Of a stretch of DNA of 11,636 nt, positions 6,121 through 11,636 are shown piece after piece. The stretch comes from JBJKRW01 sp046704445. Lineage in GTDB: Bacteria; Patescibacteriota; Microgenomatia; UBA1406; GWC2-37-13. Numbering within the stretch: position 1 is the stretch's first letter; every line of letters starts with the position of its first letter. The translations under genes were made by a program, and so were the position numbers. Under the pieces are notes generated by a model. That model did no database searches. It saw only the letters and a program-made list of their open reading frames with translations, and was not told the DNA's origin. Where the stretch lies: positions 1 through 11,636 of the forward strand of contig JBJKRW010000027.1 in the NCBI GenBank assembly GCA_046704445.1, written 5' to 3'.

Positions 6121-6644
6121 AATATAAAATCAATCTGCTCGAGCAAAAAACTGCTCCCTTAACGGAGCGGGTTATGTATTTTGCTTTGAATTATCTCAGA
6201 TATATTATTATAATCACCCAACTTGTGGTGATCGGGGTATTTTTTTACCGTTTTCAGATTGACCAGAAGATCATTGATCTGAAGGAATCGGTGGAGCAAA
6301 AGAAAGAAATTCTCCAGGTTGTCCTTCCGCTTCTGAAAGAGGCGGAATTGATTGACCGCAGGTCTACGGAAGCGCAGAAGATCATAGCGAGCCAGGATCA
6401 ATCCAACGCAATGATGCAGTATTTTCTTTCCGTATTTCCCGCAGATACAAGTCTCAGTTCTTTGAATATGGATCAGGCGGGTATAAAAGCGGTAGGATCT
6501 ACGACAAATCCCGAACATTTTCAGGCATTCTACAATCTTTTGAAACGCGAAAATAAATTCGGCACGGTTGAGCTGCAAAGCATGCAAAAAACACCAACGG
6601 GATTTGAATTTACGTTAACAGTTGGGGATTTCAAGCAGGGATAG
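6117..6644 (+). CDS. PilN-like type IV pilus assembly membrane protein
   Basis: The 175-residue protein starts MKYKINLLEQK. The INLL motif near the N-terminus is the segment by which PilN binds the cytoplasmic ATPase-fold protein PilM. One transmembrane helix follows at about residues 29-44, then a heptad-rich coiled-coil stretch (about 46-85), then a C-terminal alpha/beta part (about 100-175) resembling the ferredoxin-like fold of PilN. This is the expected architecture of the inner-membrane alignment subcomplex of type IV pili and related type II secretion (GspL C-terminal half). The start overlaps the rpsT stop by 4 bases, and a PilO-like gene follows. Sequence identity to named PilN proteins looks low, so the call rests on the motif, topology and neighbour. 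No pilM gene is in the window. Confidence 0.75.
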   Translation: MKYKINLLEQKTAPLTERVMYFALNYLRYIIIITQLVVIGVFFYRFQIDQKIIDLKESVEQKKEILQVVLPLLKEAELIDRRSTEAQKIIASQDQSNAMMQYFLSVFPADTSLSSLNMDQAGIKAVGSTTNPEHFQAFYNLLKRENKFGTVELQSMQKTPTGFEFTLTVGDFKQG

Positions 6645-6653
6645 CACATATAT

Positions 6654-7232
6654 ATGGACAGACACGGTCTTGCAAGAAAAATTTTCACAAAAAAGACAAC
6701 GGATTATTCGTTCGCCATACTTTTTTTCCTTATTTTTTCCTTTTTTATCATGTTCGCGATAGAGCCGAATCTTGCAACCGCAACCTCTTTGAGAAAACAG
6801 GAGGAAGACCTCGCAAAAATAGACAATCTATATGAAGGTCAGATAATCAATATTGCCGAAATTCAAAATTTTATGGAGCAGAATAGGGATGATTTCTATC
6901 TTTTGTCCGACGCAATACCCCAGTATCCCAAAGTGAACAAGATTGTCGAAGACATAAACGCCGTTGCCGCAAAAAATTCGTTTACGATCACCAAGGCAAG
7001 CATCGGGGAAGTAAACCTGATTGACACCAACAAAAAAGGCCTAAATACCCTGCAGATGTCCGTTGAGGGACAGGCGACATTTGAGGATTGCCTCAATTTC
7101 ATTCGTGACCTTTTCGCGCAAAGACGGCTGAAAACCATAGAACAGATTACCGTAAAAAAACAAAACACTCCGGTAAGCAGTGCGAGCGGACAATTAGATA
7201 TTTCACTGAATCTGACAGGATATTATCTATGA
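6654..7232 (+). CDS. PilO-like type IV pilus assembly membrane protein
   Basis: The 192-residue protein has a basic N-terminus (MDRHGLARKIFTKK), one transmembrane helix at about residues 19-36, a coiled-coil part (about 40-65), and a C-terminal alpha/beta domain with MSVEGQATFEDCLNFIRDLFAQ and LKTIEQITVKK. This pattern, in which a short strand is followed by a helix-strand unit with a V.G.f..f..Fl..l motif, is typical of PilO. PilO pairs with PilN through the periplasmic coiled coil and ferredoxin-like domains. It starts 9 bases after the pilN-like gene, and its stop overlaps the start of the next gene (ATGA, 7229-7232). GspM is a possible alternative name. There is no strong Shine-Dalgarno. 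Confidence 0.75.
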   Translation: MDRHGLARKIFTKKTTDYSFAILFFLIFSFFIMFAIEPNLATATSLRKQEEDLAKIDNLYEGQIINIAEIQNFMEQNRDDFYLLSDAIPQYPKVNKIVEDINAVAAKNSFTITKASIGEVNLIDTNKKGLNTLQMSVEGQATFEDCLNFIRDLFAQRRLKTIEQITVKKQNTPVSSASGQLDISLNLTGYYL

Positions 7233-7414
7233 ACAAAAAGGAACTTCTCGTCATTTCGATCGGTATTTTTATGACCGTTATTGCATGGATGATTGCGGAT
7301 TTATATCATGCCGCAACACAGGAAGTGATCAAGAATCAGATAGATCTTCCCAAAATTCAGAAATATACGCTCAATAACTCGATATTACAAACCTTAAAAG
7401 GTAAACAGCAATAA
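7229..7414 (+). CDS. Small single-pass membrane protein in the pil cluster
   Basis: The 61-residue product has one transmembrane helix at about residues 6-25 (LLVISIGIFMTVIAWMIADLY) and a short, polar C-terminal part ending LKGKQQ. An AGGA 9-10 nt before the ATG and the 4-base overlap with the PilO-like gene support real translation. I do not recognise a family. Its position after PilN and PilO is that of PilP in Proteobacteria, but it has no lipobox and is much too short for PilP. It may be a subunit of the same membrane complex; that is inference. Confidence 0.65.
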   Translation: MNKKELLVISIGIFMTVIAWMIADLYHAATQEVIKNQIDLPKIQKYTLNNSILQTLKGKQQ

Positions 7415-7416
7415 TT

Positions 7417-8712
7417 ATGACGTACAGCGATATATATCTGAAAAAACCCGCAAAGATTCCTACGGCGGTTGGAGTGTTGATTTTATTTCTTATCATCGGA
7501 ATATTCATCAGAGTAAGCATGAAAACAAGTATTCCGTCGCGTGCCACAAAAAAGACTCTTCAGCGCATGAGTGTGGCAAATCTCAGCCCTAACCAAGCTA
7601 CGATCTATTGGCAGACGGACGGTAAAGAAACGGGATGGCTCGTATACGGAAACGATCCGCGGAATCTGAGCAATGTTGCCTTGGACGATAGAGACCTTCC
7701 GGATAAAAAAAACTTTCTTTTGAATCACTTGGTAACCTTGAAAGATCTCAAACCGCACACGGCTTATTACTTTAAGATAGTAAGCAGTAATGCGCTTGTT
7801 TCCGATACCGGCAACCGTCCGTTCGGTTTTACGACTCCCAATGTATTCTCAACTCCTCAGAATATCAATCCCGTATACGGAAAAGTGATACAGCAGAATG
7901 GATTGCCGTTGACCGATGCGGCCGTTGAGGTGGAAGCACCCGACAGTTATCCGCTGCTGACTCTCAGTAAATCGAGCGGGGAATGGCTTTTACCTTTAAA
8001 TAATATGGTAAACGTAAAAACCCTGATGACGCAGACGATATCAAACACCACGGCGCTGACCGTTACTATTGTGGCGGAAAACGGTACGGTGAGTACGATA
8101 CATACAACGGTGGATAAAGCAGCTCCGATTCCGCAAACAATCATCATAGGGAAAAGCTACGATTTTACGAAGAATAACGTTCTCGGTGCACAGGCGACCG
8201 CAGTGCAAAAGACCGCTCCGATAGATATCATATACCCGAAGGAAAATTCGATGATTCCCGGATTTACGCCTCTTGTTAAAGGAGTCATGCTTCCCGACTC
8301 GACAGGCTTGGTAACCATTCTGGCCGGTTCGAAAACCGTGACTTCAAAGGTAAAAAGCGACAACAAGGGAGAATGGACCATGTATTTGACCGATAAGCTT
8401 CCGTTAGGGAAACACACGGTTACACTTACGACTAAAAACGCTTCCGGTAAAGACGTACGTGTAGAAAAGTCATTTTTAATCATCGCAAACCAGGGAAATG
8501 ATGCAAGTGTTTTGGGCGTTGCATCAGGAGAACCTACACTAACGGAGACTCCGCTTACAGCTACGCCCGTTCCGACTTTTGAAGCGGCGTCGCCGAGCGG
8601 CGTTTTAACCGCTCAACCCACCACGCCGGTTTCCGGGTCAAACGTCATTCCTCAGGTGTTCGGGGCGGCGTCGCTGATTATTCTTGGAATAGGCATGATG
8701 CTTGTATTTTGA
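7417..8712 (+). CDS. Surface protein with FN3-like and Ig-like domains and two membrane segments
   Basis: The 431-residue protein has an N-terminal transmembrane helix (about 17-32), so the rest should face outward. Residues of about 46-140 look like a fibronectin type III domain of the purple-acid-phosphatase N-terminal kind (ATIYWQTDGKETGWLVYG, then HLVTLKDLKPHTAYYFKI). Residues 149-195 resemble a carboxypeptidase-regulatory-like beta fold (GKVIQQNGLPLTDAAVEVE, SGEWLLPL). Residues of about 267-355 look like a bacterial Ig-like domain (APIDIIYPKENSMIPG, GEWTMYLTDKLPLGKHTVTL). A Thr/Pro linker (about 372-408) leads to PVSGSN and a hydrophobic tail of about 23 residues. The tail resembles a sorting or anchoring signal but has no positive end. 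The gene begins 2 bases after the 61-residue protein, so it is probably in the same operon. The likely role is adhesion or surface structure. Confidence 0.82.
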   Translation: MTYSDIYLKKPAKIPTAVGVLILFLIIGIFIRVSMKTSIPSRATKKTLQRMSVANLSPNQATIYWQTDGKETGWLVYGNDPRNLSNVALDDRDLPDKKNFLLNHLVTLKDLKPHTAYYFKIVSSNALVSDTGNRPFGFTTPNVFSTPQNINPVYGKVIQQNGLPLTDAAVEVEAPDSYPLLTLSKSSGEWLLPLNNMVNVKTLMTQTISNTTALTVTIVAENGTVSTIHTTVDKAAPIPQTIIIGKSYDFTKNNVLGAQATAVQKTAPIDIIYPKENSMIPGFTPLVKGVMLPDSTGLVTILAGSKTVTSKVKSDNKGEWTMYLTDKLPLGKHTVTLTTKNASGKDVRVEKSFLIIANQGNDASVLGVASGEPTLTETPLTATPVPTFEAASPSGVLTAQPTTPVSGSNVIPQVFGAASLIILGIGMMLVF

Positions 8713-8731
8713 AACCCTCTGCGTATTTGTA

Positions 8732-8760
8732 TATACATAACTGTCCTGATCCATTACAAT
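8732..8760 (+). promoter_or_regulatory. Promoter of the two anchored-protein genes, probably giving a leaderless message
   Basis: TATACA (8732-8737), a 17-base spacer and TACAAT (8755-8760). The -10 ends 8 bases before ATG 8769, so the start site would fall at about 8767. There is no Shine-Dalgarno before that ATG, which fits a leaderless start. The -35 and spacing equal those of the possible second glyS promoter, and TTACAATGAA (8754-8763) equals 3754-3763. Confidence 0.5.
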
Positions 8761-8768
8761 GAACATAT

Positions 8769-9428
8769 ATGGATAATATCCTGAGTCTATTGGTGTCGAT
8801 TAATAAAATTAGTATTATAGGCTTTATTATTACGCTGGCGTTTTTATCCTATCAGGTTTATCTCCTTGTGAAAGAAGTGAAGAAACAGAAAAAAAACGTG
8901 GTAATTCCCGATTTTCAGGAACAAAAATATACCACGCTGCAAAAATCGGTTCAGAAAAAGTCAGAAGCTTCCGGTACAAAACAATATAAAAAACCTACGG
9001 CAATACCGATGATAGGAGCCTTGTTATTGCTTATTGTATTTGGCTGTATTGCTTTAATCAATGTGATTCGTTCGAAAAATAATATGGTTCCCGAATCCGG
9101 TCCGGCCCCCAGTCCCGTGATAAGGAAAGTTGTATCTGCGGGCATTAAAGTTTATAATGAAAATTGGATTCAGTTGAGTGATTCGGACTTAAGCTCGCTG
9201 AAGCCTGGCGACAACATCAAGATTGCCATTGAATCGGTACAGAACGCGGGAATAGACATGGCAAGAATCAGGGTTAATTCGACGGAGTGGTCGCCTCAAG
9301 ATATCACATTACAGTACGATAAAACCCATAATGTATATTATAAAGACTATAGAGTAAGTACAGGAGAAGCATATTTACGAATTAATGCCCAGCTCCATTC
9401 AAAAGGAGAAGGATGGATAGGCAACTGA
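8769..9428 (+). CDS. Two-pass membrane protein with C-terminal outer domain, unknown function
   Basis: The 219-residue protein has a first transmembrane helix at about residues 13-34, a basic cytoplasmic or linker loop (about 35-78, rich in Lys and Gln), a second helix at about 79-100 (IPMIGALLLLIVFGCIALINVI), and then a soluble domain of about 120 residues. That domain has the look of a beta sandwich: ENWIQLSDSDLSSLKPGDNIKIAI, then MARIRVNSTEW and YKDYRVSTGEAYLRINAQLH. The phrase with LKPGD is often seen in Ig-like or carbohydrate-binding folds, but I do not recognise a family. It is the first gene of a two-gene unit with the LPETG protein, which starts 1 base after its stop. It may anchor or carry that protein; this is inference. 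Confidence 0.75.
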   Translation: MDNILSLLVSINKISIIGFIITLAFLSYQVYLLVKEVKKQKKNVVIPDFQEQKYTTLQKSVQKKSEASGTKQYKKPTAIPMIGALLLLIVFGCIALINVIRSKNNMVPESGPAPSPVIRKVVSAGIKVYNENWIQLSDSDLSSLKPGDNIKIAIESVQNAGIDMARIRVNSTEWSPQDITLQYDKTHNVYYKDYRVSTGEAYLRINAQLHSKGEGWIGN

Positions 9429-9429
9429 T

Positions 9430-9894
9430 ATGCAGTTAACCCGTTCAAAAATAATCACGATAGCCTTAATTACCATGACGGTCGGACTGATGGTGCTTAT
9501 TTTTTATATCGGTTATATTTTGACGAGTCCCCAGTCGGAAACATCATCTCCTGTTGCTCCGCAACAGACAAAGGCGGAGGTACAGACCACCTCGAAATTT
9601 GTCGCCCTGAACGCAAATTCTTCTTCTCCAACGCCCGTTCCCACATTTCTGGCAGCCGCTCCCACCCTCACACCGACCGCCACTCCGACTCCTTCGCCTA
9701 CCGGTAAGCCGACTCCCGGATCAAACGAAATAGTCATCGCACAGACGTCTTCTCCGGTTTCTGTTACGCCATCCGTGTCACCCGCCGCTTCTCCTACGTC
9801 GGTTGCAAGCTTGCCGGAAACAGGATATTTTGCAAATGCAGCCGCATTATTCGGTATGGCAAGCCTTCTTATATTTTTTTCGTTCCTGTATTGA
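9430..9894 (+). CDS. Mucin-like Pro/Thr/Ser-rich surface protein with LPETG and hydrophobic tail
   Basis: The 154-residue protein has an N-terminal transmembrane helix or signal anchor at about residues 8-30, a long low-complexity stretch rich in Pro, Thr, Ser and Ala (about 35-125, with SPTPVPTF, TPTATPTPSPTGKPTPG and SPAASPTS), then LPETG at 128-132 and a hydrophobic segment to the end (134-154). LPETG is the canonical sortase recognition sequence, in the right place before a hydrophobic C-terminus, but the usual positively charged tail after the hydrophobic stretch is missing; the protein ends SFLY. The Thr/Ser-rich part could be O-glycosylated and would act as a stalk. Start ATG 9430 has an AAAGGAG at 9402-9408 farther upstream and ATAGG close by. 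Sortase processing is inferred only. Confidence 0.78.
   Translation: MQLTRSKIITIALITMTVGLMVLIFYIGYILTSPQSETSSPVAPQQTKAEVQTTSKFVALNANSSSPTPVPTFLAAAPTLTPTATPTPSPTGKPTPGSNEIVIAQTSSPVSVTPSVSPAASPTSVASLPETGYFANAAALFGMASLLIFFSFLY
9606..9812 (+). repeat. Low-complexity Pro/Thr/Ser-coding stretch
   Basis: Codons for Pro, Thr, Ser and Ala alternate here with imperfect (A/T)CN-CCN repeats, giving the TPTPSPT stalk of the LPETG protein. No exact long tandem unit is visible, and the different synonymous codons suggest it is old or under selection at the protein level, not a recent slippage product. Confidence 0.6.
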
Positions 9895-9931
9895 GAGCGC
9901 TAATCTTTCGAGAGGAATGAGGTTTTGTATA
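9895..9931. other. Short gap between convergent genes, no terminator seen
   Basis: The 37 bases between the LPETG gene (plus) and tpiA (minus) hold a weak 5-bp stem, GAGAG 9895-9899 with CTTTC 9905-9909, but no T-run on either strand. The end of each transcript may lie inside the opposite gene. Confidence 0.4.
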
Positions 9932-10633
9932 TTACGAATCACGTGAGACAATCGAGTAAAACGCTTCGGCATCCAGTGATGCTTTTCCGATGAGAAATCC
10001 GTTGATTTCGTGCGTATCCAAATAAGCGGTAACATTTTTGGAGTCCACGCTTCCGCCATACAGAAAATTCGTATTTTTCCGGACGGCAATGCCGTGCTTA
10101 ATTTCTACAACTTTTTGAGGATCCTCGTTTAGTCCGCTTCCGATTGCCGTATCCGGCTCATATGCAATAAATGTCACCTCTTGAGGGATATAATCGTTTT
10201 TCCCGCTGATACAGGCTATTGGTTGAATATCATATTTTTTTGCCAAAAGTATTTTTTTTTGCACGGATTCCCCGGACTCTCCAAAATAATGCTTCCGTTC
10301 GCTATGGCCGATTATCGCGTACGATACAAAATCTTTTAGCATGGAGGCACTGCATTCTCCCGTGTAGCTTCCGGCATCCATCCGCGATATATCCTGCGAT
10401 CCGAAAGCTATGGCAGGAATATCCCGCAGCATGTTCCTTAACGGATAAAGTAGCGGAAAAGGCGGACAGATAATTATTCCCAACGCGTGAGATTCGAGTT
10501 TTGTAAGGAGTGCGCGATCGGAATCTACGAGTTTACGGAATGTGTCGGTCCATGTTTTTGTATCGGAAAGCCCCATGTGCGCTTTCCAATTTGCCACGTA
10601 GTAATTCATATCAATATTTGTATTCCGTTTCAT
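9932..10633 (-). CDS. tpiA: Triosephosphate isomerase
   Basis: The 233-residue protein interconverts dihydroxyacetone phosphate and glyceraldehyde 3-phosphate in glycolysis. Catalytic motifs are all present: NWK with K17, the IGHSERK segment with H110 as the electrophile, and AYEP with E159 as the catalytic base, followed by AIGSG. The phosphate-binding LYGGSVDSKN comes later, followed by GFLIGKASLD. SQDIS and GSYTGECSASML match the usual AQN..GAFTGE.S..ML. It is 15-20 residues shorter than most bacterial enzymes. Loop 6 reads EPDTAIG where most have EPVWAIG, and the usual CVGE.LEER after strand 5 is replaced by CISGKNDY. I use ATG 10633; the next in-frame ATG (residue 9, MNYYVANWK) is also plausible. 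It is convergent with the surface genes and divergent from the helicase gene. Confidence 0.95.
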   Translation of the reverse strand: MKRNTNIDMNYYVANWKAHMGLSDTKTWTDTFRKLVDSDRALLTKLESHALGIIICPPFPLLYPLRNMLRDIPAIAFGSQDISRMDAGSYTGECSASMLKDFVSYAIIGHSERKHYFGESGESVQKKILLAKKYDIQPIACISGKNDYIPQEVTFIAYEPDTAIGSGLNEDPQKVVEIKHGIAVRKNTNFLYGGSVDSKNVTAYLDTHEINGFLIGKASLDAEAFYSIVSRDS

Positions 10634-10719
10634 GTTAATCTTTTCGCCGGAACAGTCTACCCAAGCCTTTTACTCAACAGGGAAAAACGAGCTCGATCGA
10701 TATATTATAATTATAAGTT
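10634..10719. promoter_or_regulatory. Divergent promoter region between tpiA and the UvrD-like helicase
   Basis: Eighty-six bases separate the two starts. On the plus strand a perfect TATAAT (10706-10711) ends 8 bases before ATG 10720, again without a Shine-Dalgarno, which suggests a leaderless helicase message; no convincing -35 is seen 16-18 bases upstream. The palindromes GAGCTC (10690-10695) and TCGATCGA (10694-10701) overlap but show no larger dyad. I could not place the minus-strand promoter with any confidence. Confidence 0.35.
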
Positions 10720-11636
10720 ATGAAAAACGGTTTCTCCAGTGAATTAAACAGACAACAACTTCAGGCTGTTGTACATGCCGGAGGATCATCGGTGATTATG
10801 GCGGGGGCAGGGAGCGGAAAAACCAGGGTTCTGGTGTATAAAGTTCGCTATCTTATTGAACAAAAAAAAGTGTTTCCGGATTCGATTATCATGATAACTT
10901 TCACGAACAAATCCGCTCAGGAGATGAAGGAACGGGTAAAGACCAGGTTGGGATTTATCGGAACGTTTCATTCTTTCTGTGCGCGAATTCTTCGCAGAGA
11001 AAGCCGATTACTGAACATTTCGCACAATTTCGTCATCTTTGACGAAGACGATCAAAAAAACCTGATGAAAAAACTATTGAAAAAAAAGGACGAATCCAAG
11101 TGGACGCCCGGTTATTACCTTAACAGAATATCCGCCGCGAAGAATCAGCTCATTGGGCCGGAACGCTATACGGATTTATTTTCGGACTTTCACGCAAAAA
11201 AAGTAGCGGAAATTTATCGCGAATATGAACGGTTGTTGCGAAGGAACAGCGCGTTGGATTTTGACGATTTATTATGCAAGACAGTGGAATTGTTTATCAA
11301 GCATGGATCTGTTTTGGAAAGATATCAGGACAGATATGGATATATTTTGGTGGATGAGTTTCAGGATACGAACTATGCCCAGTATGTACTTACCAGACTA
11401 TTGGCGCAGAAGAATCGTAACGTGACTGTTGTCGGTGATTTTTCCCAAAGCATTTATTCATGGAGAGGGGCGGATATCCATAATTTGGAAAAATTCAGGG
11501 AAGATTTTCCCGATGCGAAAATGTTTTACCTTGAACAGAATTACCGTTCGACCCAGACCATTCTGGATTTCGCCTACAGGGTTATTTCCGAAAATCAGAC
11601 TCATCCGATTCTGCATCTTTACACCAGGAATTCGGG
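10720..11636 (+). CDS. UvrD/PcrA-type superfamily 1 DNA helicase, N-terminal part (3' end outside window)
   Basis: The frame is open from ATG 10720 to the right edge, about 305 residues, with no stop. It shows SF1A helicase motifs in order: Q motif ELNRQQLQAV (8-17), Walker A AGAGSGKT (K34, T35), motif Ia MITFTNKSAQEMKERV, motif Ib GTFHSFCARIL, DFDDLL, Walker B YILVDEFQDTN, motif III VVGDFSQSIYSWRGAD, and motif IV EQNYRST. Full proteins have about 650-750 residues, so the 2A and 2B domains lie outside. The family unwinds DNA 3' to 5' in repair and removes RecA filaments. Motif III has FS where UvrD, Rep and PcrA usually have a DxD-like pair (GDxDQSIY). It could be uvrD, pcrA or another paralogue; I do not assign a symbol. 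No Shine-Dalgarno is seen. Confidence 0.95.
   Translation, partial: MKNGFSSELNRQQLQAVVHAGGSSVIMAGAGSGKTRVLVYKVRYLIEQKKVFPDSIIMITFTNKSAQEMKERVKTRLGFIGTFHSFCARILRRESRLLNISHNFVIFDEDDQKNLMKKLLKKKDESKWTPGYYLNRISAAKNQLIGPERYTDLFSDFHAKKVAEIYREYERLLRRNSALDFDDLLCKTVELFIKHGSVLERYQDRYGYILVDEFQDTNYAQYVLTRLLAQKNRNVTVVGDFSQSIYSWRGADIHNLEKFREDFPDAKMFYLEQNYRSTQTILDFAYRVISENQTHPILHLYTRNS

Noticed and set aside
6159..6587. 142-residue open frame on the minus strand inside the PilN-like gene
   Set aside because: Same reason: antisense shadow, rich in unusual residues, while the plus strand has a coupled gene with the INLL motif.
9606..9812. CRISPR or tandem-repeat array
   Set aside because: The repetition is at the level of Pro/Thr/Ser codons, with no constant repeat unit or regular spacers.
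11225..11425. 66-residue plus-strand frame near the right edge
   Set aside because: It is out of frame within the helicase gene, which carries intact DFDDLL and VDEFQDTN motifs over this same stretch.

Overview
This 11.6 kb window looks like a chromosomal segment of a Candidate Phyla Radiation bacterium (Patescibacteria), most likely of the Microgenomates type. That placement is inferred, not proven. It rests on the mix of features: a DUF4012 protein, several one-pass membrane proteins with Thr/Pro-rich (TPTPT) linkers, a RecO shorter than usual, a compact triosephosphate isomerase, small intergenic gaps and many starts without a Shine-Dalgarno. Translation fits the standard bacterial code. 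I see no transposase, CRISPR array, tRNA or rRNA.

Layout, left to right. (1) 1-3120, plus strand: the end of a mannose-1-phosphate guanylyltransferase, a membrane sugar-phosphate transferase and a DUF4012 membrane protein, together a surface-glycan cluster. (2) 3189-3716: a short recO. (3) 3732-5308: a promoter, a compact glycine T-box riboswitch with terminator, and glycyl-tRNA synthetase. (4) 5317-9894, plus strand: a membrane-anchored protein, then rpsT (ribosomal protein S20) overlapping pilN-like, pilO-like and a 61-residue membrane protein, then an FN3/Ig-like surface protein, and finally a promoter driving two more anchored proteins, the last ending in LPETG plus a hydrophobic tail. 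(5) 9932-10633, minus strand: triosephosphate isomerase, convergent with the surface genes. (6) 10720 to the right edge, plus strand: the N-terminal third to half of a UvrD/PcrA-type helicase, divergent from tpiA.

The most notable element is the T-box RNA at 3767-3915. It has a textbook T-box sequence, a four-plus-four base-pair antiterminator with the 7-nt bulge, a mutually exclusive strong terminator, and a UGGA that matches the U73 discriminator base of bacterial tRNA-Gly. Its Stem I seems to be only about 34 nt and there is no Stem II, so it may be a minimal T-box in a lineage where I do not know T-boxes to be well described. A second promoter-like sequence lies just past the terminator, directly in front of the glyS start.

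How the genes may work together: GDP-mannose synthesis, a polyprenyl-phosphate sugar transferase and the DUF4012 protein probably belong to surface polysaccharide or glycoprotein assembly. The pilN/pilO pair, the small membrane protein and the anchored surface proteins suggest a cell-envelope appendage or adhesion function. The ribosomal, tRNA-charging, repair and glycolytic genes are housekeeping genes interspersed among them.
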